From contig PALD01000035.1 of the NCBI GenBank assembly GCA_002710685.1, forward strand, positions 1 to 64,000: a stretch of 64,000 nt of DNA, written 5' to 3'. The notes under the pieces were generated by a model that saw nothing but the letters and a program-made list of their open reading frames with translations, was not told the DNA's origin and did no database searches. The DNA is from Cytophagaceae bacterium (GTDB lineage: Bacteria; Bacteroidota; Bacteroidia; Flavobacteriales; Flavobacteriaceae). Each line of letters opens with the position of its first letter. Within the stretch, counting starts at the first letter, position 1. Positions 42,052-51,932 of this stretch are shown in pieces. The translations under genes and the position numbers were made by a program.

Positions 42052-42156
42052 GTAGTTTTTTGGGTTAAACCCAAATTTTTAAAACAACGGCAAATATAAA
42101 TATTCTCTTTTGGCCTAAAGCCCGTGATGCCAAAAAGAAATAGGTATCTTAGCATT

Positions 42157-43191
42157 ATGATTCTAGTGACCGGAGGAACAGGATTTGTAGGTTCGCACGT
42201 ATTGTGGGAACTAACAAGGCAACAGCCCGAAAAAATCAGGGCAATTTACAGGGATGATTCAACAATAAAGGGTGTCAAAGACCTTTTCAAATACAAGCAC
42301 AAGCTCCACGGCACCCCCAAAAAACCTTCAGAACTACGCTCTAGGATAGAGTGGGTACAAGGTGACGTCAAGGATATCCCATCACTCACACATGCTTTTA
42401 AAAACGTGACACAGGTCTATCATTGTGCGGCCATCATAAGCTTTGACCCCGGTCGTTTTCATCAATTACAAAAAACCAACATCGAGGGCACGGCAAATGT
42501 GGTCAACCTCAGTATTGAGAACGGTATTGAAAAGTTATGCATGGTGAGTTCAATAGCAGCCCTGGGCGAAACGGTAGATGACACCCTGATAACCGAAGAT
42601 ACACAATGGGACCCCAATAAGGACAACAGCGTGTACAGCATCTCTAAGTTTGCCTCTGAGATGGAGGTATGGCGTGGTACACAAGAAGGCCTGGATGCCG
42701 TGATTGTTAACCCAGGGGTTATTTTTGGTGAAGGCGCATACAAAGGAGGCACAGGTGCGTTCTATAGAAAAATAGATGAGGGCCTAAAATATGCCACGCC
42801 AGGTGTAACGGGTTTCGTGGATGTTACAGACGTTGCACGGGCCATGGTAATGCTCATGCAAAGCAGTATAAAGAACGAGCGTTTTGTTCTTGTGGCCGAG
42901 AACACCGGCATAAGGGAGGTTTTCGCGACCATTGCCCAGAGTCTGGGTCAAGCCCAAAAGATAAAACTCGTAAAGCCCTGGCAGATCAACATCGCCTGGA
43001 AAGCCGACTGGTTCCTGTCACTTTTTGGCAAAAAAAGAAAACTTTTTAAATCCATGGCAAAAAGTGCCGTGAGCACGACCCGGTACGATGGTGGTAAAAT
43101 TGTAAAAGAATTAGGTTTTAGCTACACACCATTAGCCACGACACTTCAACGTGTTGCCAGGCATTATCAAGAATTTTACAAAAAATCCTAG
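42157..43191 (+). CDS. NAD-dependent epimerase/dehydratase (short-chain, extended type)
   Basis: The protein is 344 residues from ATG 42157, chosen because the family start MILVTGGTGFVGSH follows directly. It has the Rossmann GGTGFVG and a YSISKFASEMEVWR segment with the catalytic Tyr-xxx-Lys, as in extended SDR enzymes such as dihydroflavonol reductase-like proteins. The substrate is unknown. The gene converges on a DUF4296 gene and their stop codons overlap by 4 bp. Confidence 0.9.
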   Translation: MILVTGGTGFVGSHVLWELTRQQPEKIRAIYRDDSTIKGVKDLFKYKHKLHGTPKKPSELRSRIEWVQGDVKDIPSLTHAFKNVTQVYHCAAIISFDPGRFHQLQKTNIEGTANVVNLSIENGIEKLCMVSSIAALGETVDDTLITEDTQWDPNKDNSVYSISKFASEMEVWRGTQEGLDAVIVNPGVIFGEGAYKGGTGAFYRKIDEGLKYATPGVTGFVDVTDVARAMVMLMQSSIKNERFVLVAENTGIREVFATIAQSLGQAQKIKLVKPWQINIAWKADWFLSLFGKKRKLFKSMAKSAVSTTRYDGGKIVKELGFSYTPLATTLQRVARHYQEFYKKS

Positions 43192-43655
43192 AGGATGGAA
43201 TCATTCTTGGGCGCTTGCTGTAGAACAGGTGCGATTTTACGGGCAACAGTATCCTGACCATCAATTTTATTTTGCTCTCGCAACCTTTTTTCACGGTTGA
43301 TGCTGTCATTGACCTTTTTTACTTCCTGAACAGAGTCCAGTTGAAACTGCATACGGTCACGGATGCTCTCCCACATGCGGTTGTAACGGCTAAAATCTAC
43401 TGAATAATAGGCAATGCTCTGGGCCACCTGGGTACTATCAACCCCATATTTATCATAGATAAATTTTTCCGGGTCTATACCAGATGTTTTTAAACGGGCA
43501 GTATTTGCGGTGCGCAGGCCATTGATCAAAGAAATATCATAGAGGATGCTGGTCATCTTTTTCTCTGGGATAAGATTATCTGGCTTATCTGGTTTTGCAA
43601 CGCCGCTGCATGCAACCATAATGCAAAGGACAAGTAGGGCTATAAACTGTTTCAT
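43188..43655 (-). CDS. DUF4296 lipoprotein
   Basis: This 155-residue protein has a type II signal peptide (LVLCIMVACSG) and a helical DUF4296 domain (IPEKKMTSILYDISLINGLR, FIYDKYGVDSTQVAQSIAYY). It starts 4 bp inside the pyrC gene (ATGA overlap). DUF4296 proteins lie beside pyrC and a polyprenol-phosphate mannosyltransferase in many Flavobacteriia. The function is unknown. Confidence 0.88.
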   Translation of the reverse strand: MKQFIALLVLCIMVACSGVAKPDKPDNLIPEKKMTSILYDISLINGLRTANTARLKTSGIDPEKFIYDKYGVDSTQVAQSIAYYSVDFSRYNRMWESIRDRMQFQLDSVQEVKKVNDSINREKRLREQNKIDGQDTVARKIAPVLQQAPKNDSIL

Positions 43656-44992
43656 CTATCAAAAGTTAAACGCTGGCCAAAGTGCTCATCGTATACCTTG
43701 AAGTTTTTATAGGCCAGGCGACCGTTTACAAAAGTGTGTGTCACACGGGACCTGAAAGTATTCCTGTCAAACGGTGACCACTTGCATTTATATAGAATAT
43801 TGTCTGCATTGACGGTCCAGGGATTGTTAAGGTCCACCAGCACCAGGTCAGCATGATACCCTTCACGTATGTATCCACGTTTGTTGATGTTGAACAGGAT
43901 TGCCGGGTTGTGACACATCTTTTGCACAATGGTCTCCAGGCTTATACGGCCGCGGTGGTACATCTCGAGCATCGCTGGCAGTGCATGTTGCACAAGCGGC
44001 CCTCCACTGGGCGCTTTTGTGTAAACGTTTTTCTTTTCTTCAAGGGTATGCGGCGCATGATCTGTGGCGATGACATCGATGTGGTTATCCAGCAAAGCTT
44101 TCCATAGACCTTCTTTGTCCTTTTCTGTCTTTACGGCTGGGTTCCATTTAATAAGTGTGCCCTTTTCTTCATAGTCCATATCTGTAAACCACAGGTGGTG
44201 AATACAGACCTCGCTGGTTATCTTCTTGTCCTTAAGTGGCTTTTTATTATCAAAAAGGGCCGTTTCCTTGGCCGTGCTCAAGTGAAAGACATGTAGTCTT
44301 GCCCCGGTTTTCTTTGCGAGCGCAACGGCTTTTGACGAGGAGAGGTAACAGGCTTCTTCACTTCTAATAATGGGATGCATGTTTATGGGGATGTTGTCAC
44401 CATACCGCTCTTTGTAGATCTCAAGGTTTTTCTTTATGGTGGCTTCATCTTCACAATGGGTGGAGATTACCAGCTCCGTGGATTTAAAAATATCCTCGAG
44501 CACTTTTTCATTATCCACCAGCATGTTGCCGGTAGAACTGCCTAGAAATAGCTTTATGCCTGCTGCTGCACCTTTATCAAGTTTCTTGATTTCTTCCAGG
44601 TTGTCATTTGTACCGCCAAACATAAAGGAATAGTTTGCAAAGCTTGATTTATGAGCTATGGCAAATTTATTTTCAAGCTCTTCTATGGTGGTGGTCTGGG
44701 GGATGGTATTGGGCATCTCGATAAATGAGGTGATCCCTCCCGCGACCGCAGCACGTGACTCGGTTTCTATGGTAGCCTTATGGGTAAGGCCGGGCTCCCT
44801 AAAGTGTACCTGGTCATCGATGACACCGGGCATGAGGTAGTTGCCCTCGGCGTCAAATATGTTCACATCTGGACCCTTTGCACTGATACTGCTATCAATT
44901 TGTGCAATCATTCCGTTTTCAATGTAAACATCGCCGTGGGTGATCTTACCCTCGTTTATAATCTTAGCGTCCTTGATAAGGATCTTTTCCAT
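43652..44992 (-). CDS. pyrC: Dihydroorotase
   Basis: This 446-residue zinc amidohydrolase cyclises carbamoyl aspartate to dihydroorotate in pyrimidine synthesis. The metal motif is DDQVHFREPGLTHKA (HxR variation), later STHCEDEATIKKNL, and the catalytic Asp is in ATDHAPHTLEEK. The gene order polyprenol mannosyltransferase-pyrC-DUF4296 forms a tight operon (2 bp gap and 4 bp overlap). Confidence 0.95.
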   Translation of the reverse strand: MEKILIKDAKIINEGKITHGDVYIENGMIAQIDSSISAKGPDVNIFDAEGNYLMPGVIDDQVHFREPGLTHKATIETESRAAVAGGITSFIEMPNTIPQTTTIEELENKFAIAHKSSFANYSFMFGGTNDNLEEIKKLDKGAAAGIKLFLGSSTGNMLVDNEKVLEDIFKSTELVISTHCEDEATIKKNLEIYKERYGDNIPINMHPIIRSEEACYLSSSKAVALAKKTGARLHVFHLSTAKETALFDNKKPLKDKKITSEVCIHHLWFTDMDYEEKGTLIKWNPAVKTEKDKEGLWKALLDNHIDVIATDHAPHTLEEKKNVYTKAPSGGPLVQHALPAMLEMYHRGRISLETIVQKMCHNPAILFNINKRGYIREGYHADLVLVDLNNPWTVNADNILYKCKWSPFDRNTFRSRVTHTFVNGRLAYKNFKVYDEHFGQRLTFDR

Positions 44993-44994
44993 AG

Positions 44995-45726
44995 TTAAGC
45001 AAGATAGTTTTTAAACAAACTCCTGAATTTCATAACAATAACACCAAAAACCGCCTCAGAAATAATCCCGCTGCTCATCTTACTGGTCCCTTTTGTCCTG
45101 TCCACAAAAATAACTGGAACTTCCTTGATGACAAAGCCAAAAAGATGTGCCTTGAACTTCATTTCTATTTGAAACGCATACCCTATGAACTTTATGTTAT
45201 CCAGGTTGATGGTTTCTAGCACATCCCTGTGGTAACACACAAACCCTGCGGTGGTATCGCTGATGTCCATCCCGGTGATCCACCGTACATATTTTGATGC
45301 GCAGTAGGATAACAGGACGCGGCCCATGGGCCAGTTAACAACATTCACGCCAGTTTTGTACCGGGACCCTATTGCTAGCTGTGCCCCACCTTTCGCGCAA
45401 GCGTTATACAATCTATTGAGGTCATTGGGCGAATGCGAAAAATCTGCATCCATCTCAAAGATGTATGTAAAATCATATTGCAGGGCCCATTTAAACCCGG
45501 CAATATAGGCCGTTCCCAGGCCTGCCTTCTCCCTGCGCTCAAGCAGGTGCAGGCTGCCGGTAAGCTTGCCCTGCAGTTCCTTGACAATGGCAGCGGTGCC
45601 ATCTGGCGAATTGTCATCTACAACAAGGACTTCAAAATTACGCTGTTGCGCAAAAATGTTACGTATAAGCTTCTCGATATTTTCGGCCTCGTTGTACGTA
45701 GGCACTATAACCAGCGACCTCGCCAT
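44995..45726 (-). CDS. Polyprenol-phosphate mannosyltransferase (GT2)
   Basis: This 243-residue GT-A glycosyltransferase has VIVPTYNEAENIEKLIRN and the acceptor/donor motif DADFSHSPNDL (DxD type). It transfers mannose (or a similar sugar) from a nucleotide donor to polyprenol phosphate for envelope glycans. It is the first gene of the operon with pyrC. The length and the C-terminal basic region are typical of Dpm1-like enzymes; no C-terminal membrane helix is present. Confidence 0.92.
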   Translation of the reverse strand: MARSLVIVPTYNEAENIEKLIRNIFAQQRNFEVLVVDDNSPDGTAAIVKELQGKLTGSLHLLERREKAGLGTAYIAGFKWALQYDFTYIFEMDADFSHSPNDLNRLYNACAKGGAQLAIGSRYKTGVNVVNWPMGRVLLSYCASKYVRWITGMDISDTTAGFVCYHRDVLETINLDNIKFIGYAFQIEMKFKAHLFGFVIKEVPVIFVDRTKGTSKMSSGIISEAVFGVIVMKFRSLFKNYLA

Positions 45727-45835
45727 TTTTAAAGAGCAGTTTTGGCGGCAAATGTACCTATTTTGAATCTTAAATAGTAACCATACCGAGGTATAAGTGA
45801 ATCTTTATAGTAATTTTAACCCCACAAAACAAGGT

Positions 45836-46507
45836 ATGATACAGGCGGTACAGAGAACATTTGAGGCACGTGACTGGCTTACGGTGATCATCATGTCCTG
45901 CCTTGTGCTGCTTGTTGTGGCAAAGTCGCTCAACGAGGTGCGCTTTAGGGATTTTCTTGTACTGGCCTTTAACGACAGGCAGGTGCTCAAATCCAGAAAA
46001 GACAAGAAGCATGGCAGGTCAATAAACCTGTTGCTCTTTGCCGTGCAGCTGCTCATGGTCGCCCTTTTTGTCTACCTGGGGCTTGCAAGATGGGGAGTTT
46101 ATGAGGGGTTGAGCCCCATAATACTCTATGTACGGGTACTGCTCTTCTTTGGCCTATTTGTGGGCGTTAAATATTTTATCGAGAAGATGATGGGCGTCCT
46201 GTTTGAGATTGAGGAACCCATGGAGCGTTACCATGATAAAAAACTGGCCTACCGCAATTACATAGGCCTTATCCTATTGCCCGTGAATGCCCTGCTCATC
46301 TATGCATTTGAGCCGGCAAAAATCGTGTTTTGGATCATGGGGTGCATCATTTTAATACTCAACCTGGGGAGCCTTTTTAATATTTTCAAAAGGAATGAAA
46401 ATATCATATACGACAATCCATTCTATTTTATTTTGTACCTTTGCGCTCTCGAAATAGCACCATATCTTATTTTATTTAAGATAATTGTGCCACAAACGGG
46501 AACTTAA
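45836..46507 (+). CDS. DUF4271 integral membrane protein
   Basis: The protein is 223 residues from ATG 45836; a GTG at 45797 would add 13 residues and is less likely because the family starts near FEARDWLTVI. It has about six membrane helices. DUF4271 genes lie directly before hemD in Flavobacteriia, as here. The role is unknown. Confidence 0.85.
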   Translation: MIQAVQRTFEARDWLTVIIMSCLVLLVVAKSLNEVRFRDFLVLAFNDRQVLKSRKDKKHGRSINLLLFAVQLLMVALFVYLGLARWGVYEGLSPIILYVRVLLFFGLFVGVKYFIEKMMGVLFEIEEPMERYHDKKLAYRNYIGLILLPVNALLIYAFEPAKIVFWIMGCIILILNLGSLFNIFKRNENIIYDNPFYFILYLCALEIAPYLILFKIIVPQTGT

Positions 46508-46520
46508 ATTTACAATTTCT

Positions 46521-47267
46521 ATGAAAGTGAAGACGATTTTGGTTTCGCAACCAGAACCTAAAGTAGAAAACTCACCTTATTTTGAACTTCAAGAAAAGAA
46601 AAAAGTAAAAATCGACTTCATCCCCTTTATTCATGTTGAAGGGGTTCCCGCTAAAGAGGTAAGGGCGCAAAAGATTGATTTAAAATCCTATTCTGCCATC
46701 ATACTTACCAGCCGTAATGCAGTGGATAACTTCTTTCGCATCGCCGAAGAAATGAGGTACAAAGTGCCGGATACATTAAAATATTTCTGCCAAAGTGAGG
46801 CCGTGGCCTATTACCTGCAAAAATACGTGGTGTACCGCAAGCGTAAGATCTATGTGGGCAAGCGTACCTTTTCAGAGATGGCACCCATACTCAAGAAGTA
46901 CAAGAACGAGAAGTTTTTACTCCCATCCTCAGATGTGCTCAAGCCAGAAGTACCCAACGTGCTAGATGAGCTTAAGTTGAACTGGAAACGCGCCATATGC
47001 TACCGCACCGTGGTAAGTGACCTCTCACACCTCAAGGATGTGTACTATGACATCCTGGTATTCTTTAGCCCCAGCGGTATCAAGTCGCTTTTTGAGAATT
47101 TTCCAGACTTTGAGCAAAAGGATACGCGCATCGCCGTTTTTGGCAACAGCACCGTCAAGGCCGCAAACGAGGCGGGACTCAAGATCAATATCCAGGCACC
47201 CACGCCAGAAACTCCATCCATGACCATGGCCCTTGAGAAATACATCGACGAGGTCAATAAAAAATAA
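46521..47267 (+). CDS. hemD: Uroporphyrinogen-III synthase
   Basis: This 248-residue two-domain enzyme closes and inverts the linear tetrapyrrole to uroporphyrinogen III. It has the typical TSRNAVDNFF and FFSPSGIKSLFENF motifs and GNSTVKAANEAGLKIN at the end. The gene follows the DUF4271 gene by 13 bp, so translational coupling is likely. A strong terminator lies downstream (47292-47318). Confidence 0.92.
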   Translation: MKVKTILVSQPEPKVENSPYFELQEKKKVKIDFIPFIHVEGVPAKEVRAQKIDLKSYSAIILTSRNAVDNFFRIAEEMRYKVPDTLKYFCQSEAVAYYLQKYVVYRKRKIYVGKRTFSEMAPILKKYKNEKFLLPSSDVLKPEVPNVLDELKLNWKRAICYRTVVSDLSHLKDVYYDILVFFSPSGIKSLFENFPDFEQKDTRIAVFGNSTVKAANEAGLKINIQAPTPETPSMTMALEKYIDEVNKK

Positions 47268-47291
47268 GATTTAGCTTTCGCCAAAAGCAAG

Positions 47292-47318
47292 ACGCCTCCA
47301 CCACGGAGGCGTTTTTTT
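47292..47318 (+). terminator. Intrinsic terminator after hemD
   Basis: ACGCCTCC (47292-47299) pairs with GGAGGCGT (47305-47312), loop ACCAC, then seven T. It probably also separates hemD from the convergent DUF423 gene. Confidence 0.9.
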
Positions 47319-47342
47319 ATACATATCACTTTCGCCGGAAGG

Positions 47343-47723
47343 CTACTTCTTCAAGAACCTGACCAACAAGAATATCCAGCAGGCAATCAATACCACGCCA
47401 CCTAGGGGCGTCACAAAACCCACGGCACTGATATCAATACCCGTGGCAGCCTTGGTGCTCAACAGGTAAATACTGCCCGAAAAAAGCAGCACCCCCACGA
47501 GCAACAACCAGAATACCGTGTTTTTAACCCCTTCAGACAGGTTGAACAAGCCACCCGCCACAAAGGCAAGAAAAGCATGGTACATCTGGTAGCGCACCCC
47601 GGTCTCAAAAGATGTAAGCGATTCTGGAGTCAATGTTTCTTTCAATCCGTGGGCACCAAAAGCACCTAGTATAACGGCGGTCAAGCCAAAAATAGCCCCA
47701 AGTACATATAGTTTTCTGGTCAT
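47343..47723 (-). CDS. DUF423 membrane protein
   Basis: The protein is 126 residues from ATG 47723; the longer open frame upstream has no support. It has four membrane helices and the family start LYVLGAIFGLTAVILGAFGA, followed by HGLKETL, as in DUF423 (YgdD-like) proteins. The function is unknown. It is divergent from the saccharopine dehydrogenase-like gene. Confidence 0.9.
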   Translation of the reverse strand: MTRKLYVLGAIFGLTAVILGAFGAHGLKETLTPESLTSFETGVRYQMYHAFLAFVAGGLFNLSEGVKNTVFWLLLVGVLLFSGSIYLLSTKAATGIDISAVGFVTPLGGVVLIACWIFLLVRFLKK

Positions 47724-47796
47724 CTGTGTTCTGATTTTAATGGTCAAAATGATTACATTTAGCCATATTGCATTCAAAAATACAACAGCAATCGCT

Positions 47797-49164
47797 ATGC
47801 GTGAAATCTTAATCATCGGCATTGGAAAATCCACTCCCGCCCTCATAAAATACCTGGTCAAGAACGCAGTAAAAGAGCAGCTCAACATCACCCTGGCCGA
47901 TAAGGATTTGGCGCAAGCCAAAAAATTCTTGTCGCATGACCGTATCAAAACACGTGTTCTTGATGTATTTGAAAAAGCCAGCCGCGAGCAGGCCATTGCA
48001 CAGGCTGACATCGTAGTAAGCATGTTGCCGGCGAGATTTCACATTGAGGTGGCAAAAACCTGTCTTGCCCTGGGTAAAAATCTCGTGACCGCAAGTTATG
48101 TAAGCAAGGAGATGCAGGGCCTGGACGAGGAGGCAAGGTCAAAAAACCTCATTTTCATGAACGAGTGCGGCCTTGACCCCGGCATCGACCACATGAGCGC
48201 CATGCAGGTCATCAACCGCATACGCGAAGCAGGCGGTGAGGTTATCCTCTTTGAGTCCTTTTGTGGTGGCCTGGTGGCCCCTGAAAGCGATAACAACCTC
48301 TGGAACTATAAATTTACCTGGAACCCGCGTAATGTAGTGCTGGCCGGTCAAGGCGGTGCGGCCGAGTTTATCCAGGAAGGAACATATAAATACATTCCAT
48401 ATCATCGATTATTCAGGCGAACTGAGTTTCTGGATGTGGAAGAATATGGGCGGTTTGAAGCGTATGCCAATAGGAATTCGCTGCACTACCGCAGTATTTA
48501 TGGTCTTGACGACGTCCTTACGCTTTACCGCGGCACCATGCGCCGTGTGGGGTTCAGCAAGGCATGGAACGTCTTTGTACAGCTGGGCATGACAGATGAC
48601 AGCTACACCTTACAGGATACGGAAACCATGAGCTACCGTGAGTTTACTAATTTATTCTTGCCCTATTCTCCCACAGACTCAGTAGAGCTGAAGCTGCGCC
48701 ACAACCTCAAGGTTGACCAGGATGATTTACTGTGGGACAAGCTGCTGGAGCTTGATATTTTCAATAGTGGTAAAAAGATTGCTTTGGCACAAGCCACACC
48801 GGCACAGTGCCTGCAAAAAATCCTGGAAGATAAATGGACATTGCAACCGGATGATAAAGACATGATCGTGATGTATCATAAGTTTGGCTACACGCTCAAT
48901 GGCGAAAAGAAACAAATAGACGCCACCATGGTCTGCGTGGGGGAAAATCAAGTGGATACAGCCATGGCAAAAACGGTGGGATTGCCCCTCGCCATGGCAA
49001 CGCTGGCAATCCTGAATGATGAAATCACAACCCCTGGGGTACAAATACCCATTGCAAAAGAAGTCTATGCACCCATATTGAAACAACTTGAGCAAGAAGG
49101 CATAATCTTTAAGGAATATGAGGTCCCCTACATGGGGTACAACCCAAACAATGTCGCGGGTTAG
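47797..49164 (+). CDS. Saccharopine dehydrogenase family protein
   Basis: The protein is 455 residues from ATG 47797. The N-terminal Rossmann part is ILIIGIGKSTPALIKYLVKN. The sac_dh-C-like part contains FMNECGLDPGIDHMSAMQVI. Enzymes of this type split saccharopine in lysine degradation. The next gene is an Lrp/AsnC regulator, which often senses amino acids, so the pair fits lysine catabolism. Confidence 0.9.
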   Translation: MREILIIGIGKSTPALIKYLVKNAVKEQLNITLADKDLAQAKKFLSHDRIKTRVLDVFEKASREQAIAQADIVVSMLPARFHIEVAKTCLALGKNLVTASYVSKEMQGLDEEARSKNLIFMNECGLDPGIDHMSAMQVINRIREAGGEVILFESFCGGLVAPESDNNLWNYKFTWNPRNVVLAGQGGAAEFIQEGTYKYIPYHRLFRRTEFLDVEEYGRFEAYANRNSLHYRSIYGLDDVLTLYRGTMRRVGFSKAWNVFVQLGMTDDSYTLQDTETMSYREFTNLFLPYSPTDSVELKLRHNLKVDQDDLLWDKLLELDIFNSGKKIALAQATPAQCLQKILEDKWTLQPDDKDMIVMYHKFGYTLNGEKKQIDATMVCVGENQVDTAMAKTVGLPLAMATLAILNDEITTPGVQIPIAKEVYAPILKQLEQEGIIFKEYEVPYMGYNPNNVAG

Positions 49165-49212
49165 TTTATTTTATAAAGGTTTTGAGCTATTTTTGGTTAA
49201 AACCTGAAACCT

Positions 49213-49683
49213 ATGAAGGTCGTAAACCAGCAAATAGAAATCGATGGGATTGACAAGATCATCCTGCGCCAGCTCATGGAGGATGCCCGCAAGCCCATCC
49301 TGGAAATCGCCAGAAAAGTGGGCATTTCCGGAGCTGCGATTCATCAACGCCTGCGCAAGCTAGAAAAAAGCGGACTCATTGCCGGCTCCCGCGTGATCAT
49401 CGACCCTAAAGTCCTGGGTTATTCTACCATGGCATTTATAGGTATTTACCTGGACAGGGCCATGAGCAACCCTAAAGCGGTCAAGCAGCTCCAGGACATC
49501 CCAGAGGTTATCGAGTGCCACTACACCACGGGAAACTGGTCTATCTTCATCAAAATCTTGTGTCAAAACAACGAGCACCTCATGCACCTGCTCAACAAGA
49601 AAATCCAGGCCATTGAGGGGGTCTCCCGCACGGAGACCTTTATCTCCCTCAACCAGCAGATAGAACGTCAAATCCAGGTATAG
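49213..49683 (+). CDS. Lrp/AsnC-family transcriptional regulator
   Basis: This 156-residue regulator has an N-terminal HTH (KIILRQLMEDARKPILEIAR, VGISGAAIHQRLRKLEKSGL) and a C-terminal RAM ligand-binding domain. It lies 48 bp downstream of the saccharopine dehydrogenase-like gene on the same strand. It probably responds to an amino acid; lysine is an inference from the neighbour. Confidence 0.93.
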   Translation: MKVVNQQIEIDGIDKIILRQLMEDARKPILEIARKVGISGAAIHQRLRKLEKSGLIAGSRVIIDPKVLGYSTMAFIGIYLDRAMSNPKAVKQLQDIPEVIECHYTTGNWSIFIKILCQNNEHLMHLLNKKIQAIEGVSRTETFISLNQQIERQIQV

Positions 49684-49706
49684 CCACAGATCAAACCATC
49701 TCGAAC

Positions 49707-50987
49707 ATGAAAAAAATACTACTTCCACTCGCCTGCCTCCTTGCAATCCACATCCAGGCTCAAAAGCTTTCGCGAAAGGAAAAGCAAATCATACAATTTG
49801 TAGAACAAAACCATGCTGCCTCAGTGGACTTCCTGGAAAAAGTGGTCAACATCAACAGTGGCACCATGAATTTTGATGGGGTCAAGCGCGTGGGAGACGC
49901 TTTCGCGGAAGCGTATCAAGAAATAGGCTTTGACACGACATGGATGGATATGAGCGCCGCCGGAAGGTCTGGTCATCTATTTGCATCCATTGACGGCGAC
50001 AAGGGCAAAAAAATCTTGCTCATAGGGCACCTGGACACCGTGTTTGAAGAAGACAGTCCGTTTCAAACTTTTAAGGTGCAAGACACCATTGCATACGGCC
50101 CAGGCACCAACGACATGAAGGGCGGCGATGTCATCATGTTATATGCTCTCAAGGCATTGCAACAGGCGGGCGCATTAAAAGACCGCCAGGTTATTGCTGC
50201 ATACACTGGTGATGAAGAAAGCACCGGTAGCCCGTTGATGACCACGCGACAACCCTTGATTGATGCTGCCAAAAAAAGTGACATTGCTCTGGGTTTTGAG
50301 ACCGCAACGGGATTTGACTATGCCACCGTGGCCCGCCGGGGTTCAAGTGGCTGGACGGTTGAGGTAACGGCCAAACGTGCACATTCCTCAGGGATTTTTA
50401 GTGATTATGTGGGTGCGGGTGCCGTTTTTGAGATGTCCAGGATCCTGAATGGTTTTTATGAGGATGTGCGCGGTGAAGAATTTTTGACCTTCAACCCGGG
50501 AGTGCTTCTGGGCGGCACCCAAATAGATTTTGATGCAGAGCACAGCAAGGGGACGGCTTTTGGCAAGAGCAATGTGGTGGCGCAAACAGCCGTGGTCAAA
50601 GGGGGATTACGCTTTATAACCGAAGAACAAAAGGACAGCGCACGCGAAAAGATGAAAGCCATCGTGGCGCAAAACCTCCCCAAGACCTCAGCAACCATAA
50701 CCTTTACCGATTCATATCCCGCCATGCCACCCACAGCGGGAAACCAGGCCCTGCTGGAGGAACTCAATACTGTCAGCATAGACCTAGGCCAGGGTGGAGT
50801 TAAGGCATATGACCCGGGAAGACGCGGTGCTGCAGATGTTTCCTTTATCGCACAGTATGTTGATGCCCTTGACGGACTGGGCTCCATGGGCAGTGGCTCA
50901 CACACGCCCGAAGAAACCGTTGACCTACGCACCTTTAAGGACCTGACCAAAAGAACGGCATTGTTAATTTATAGGTTGACGCGGTAA
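49707..50987 (+). CDS. M20-family metallopeptidase (glutamate carboxypeptidase-like)
   Basis: This 426-residue exported zinc peptidase has a signal peptide (MKKILLPLACLLAIHIQAQ). Metal motifs are IGHLDTVFEEDSPF (His, Asp), GTNDMKGGD (Asp), TGDEESTGSP (Glu-Glu) and the late SHTPEE (His). The dimerisation domain sits between residues ~200 and 310. It resembles carboxypeptidase G2-type enzymes that remove C-terminal glutamate. An LpxR-like gene follows after 10 bp. Confidence 0.92.
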   Translation: MKKILLPLACLLAIHIQAQKLSRKEKQIIQFVEQNHAASVDFLEKVVNINSGTMNFDGVKRVGDAFAEAYQEIGFDTTWMDMSAAGRSGHLFASIDGDKGKKILLIGHLDTVFEEDSPFQTFKVQDTIAYGPGTNDMKGGDVIMLYALKALQQAGALKDRQVIAAYTGDEESTGSPLMTTRQPLIDAAKKSDIALGFETATGFDYATVARRGSSGWTVEVTAKRAHSSGIFSDYVGAGAVFEMSRILNGFYEDVRGEEFLTFNPGVLLGGTQIDFDAEHSKGTAFGKSNVVAQTAVVKGGLRFITEEQKDSAREKMKAIVAQNLPKTSATITFTDSYPAMPPTAGNQALLEELNTVSIDLGQGGVKAYDPGRRGAADVSFIAQYVDALDGLGSMGSGSHTPEETVDLRTFKDLTKRTALLIYRLTR

Positions 50988-50997
50988 TCTCAAGAAG

Positions 50998-51930
50998 GTG
51001 AATCATTCAAACCCTCGCATAAACAAGTTGATAAGTATAGTGGTCATGCTGCTTTTAGGGTTATTTTCTTTTGGTCAAGAGTTTAAAAAAAATAAATACA
51101 CACATCAACTGGAGCTACGGCATGACAATGATTTTTTTGTCTTTCTGGACCAGTATTACACCTCTGGGCTGTATTTAACCTATCGCAAATCCCTCAATAA
51201 GGGTATTTTCTCAGAAAATGCTGAGCAAATCTATTTTACCTTAGGGCAGGAAATCTACACCCCCAGTCAAAAAGAAACCATACAGACCAGCACTTTTGAC
51301 AGGCCCTACGCGGGGTTTTTAGGCTTACATTCGGGTTGGTCAATGGTATGTAAAAATCAATTTTATGAGGCAAAACTGCTACTGGGATACACGGGAAAAT
51401 TCAGTGGTGGCGGTGGTTTTCAACGATGGTACCACAAAATGACGGGTTTTGATTCCCCGTTATGGGTCAAGGAACTCAACACCACGTTTCACACAAATTT
51501 GTATCTGGCCTACGCCAAAGAATATATGGCTCCCTTTGGCGCAAGCCTAGCCATACAACCCACACTTGCTGCTGGTTCTCGTGATATTTATGCCGAAAAT
51601 GGTGTTGCACTTTTTCTGGGCACAAGAAATACAATGCAAAAAAGTAACGCATATCACCGCTGGGGCGGTGCTGATGACGAACTATTTGTCACCATAAACC
51701 TTGCTTACCGCTATGTTTTTTACAACGGCCTCATAGAAGGTAATCTTTTTGGAGATGATTCTCGTGTGTTGAGAACCCCAGAAGAGAGCGTTTTTAAAGC
51801 CGGAATAGACCTCAACCATCAGCATAAACGCAACAGCTATCATGTGGGCGTACGTTTTAACACTAAAGAGACTCCACGAGCAAAAGCGCATGCTTATGTG
51901 CAAGTTGCTTATGCGTATGCTTTTAAATAA
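50998..51930 (+). CDS. LpxR-like lipid A deacylase (DUF2219)
   Basis: This 310-residue outer-membrane protein starts with GTG 50998. A signal peptide (LISIVVMLLLGLFSFGQ) is followed by the DUF2219 barrel with HQLELRHDNDFFVFLDQYYT and the RPYAGFLGLHSGW pattern. LpxR removes the 3'-acyloxyacyl group of lipid A and needs calcium; the NDFF and DxYYT residues match its active-site region. It is cotranscribed with the peptidase gene. An ATG seventeen codons downstream would lose the signal. Confidence 0.88.
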   Translation: MNHSNPRINKLISIVVMLLLGLFSFGQEFKKNKYTHQLELRHDNDFFVFLDQYYTSGLYLTYRKSLNKGIFSENAEQIYFTLGQEIYTPSQKETIQTSTFDRPYAGFLGLHSGWSMVCKNQFYEAKLLLGYTGKFSGGGGFQRWYHKMTGFDSPLWVKELNTTFHTNLYLAYAKEYMAPFGASLAIQPTLAAGSRDIYAENGVALFLGTRNTMQKSNAYHRWGGADDELFVTINLAYRYVFYNGLIEGNLFGDDSRVLRTPEESVFKAGIDLNHQHKRNSYHVGVRFNTKETPRAKAHAYVQVAYAYAFK

Positions 51931-51932
51931 AA

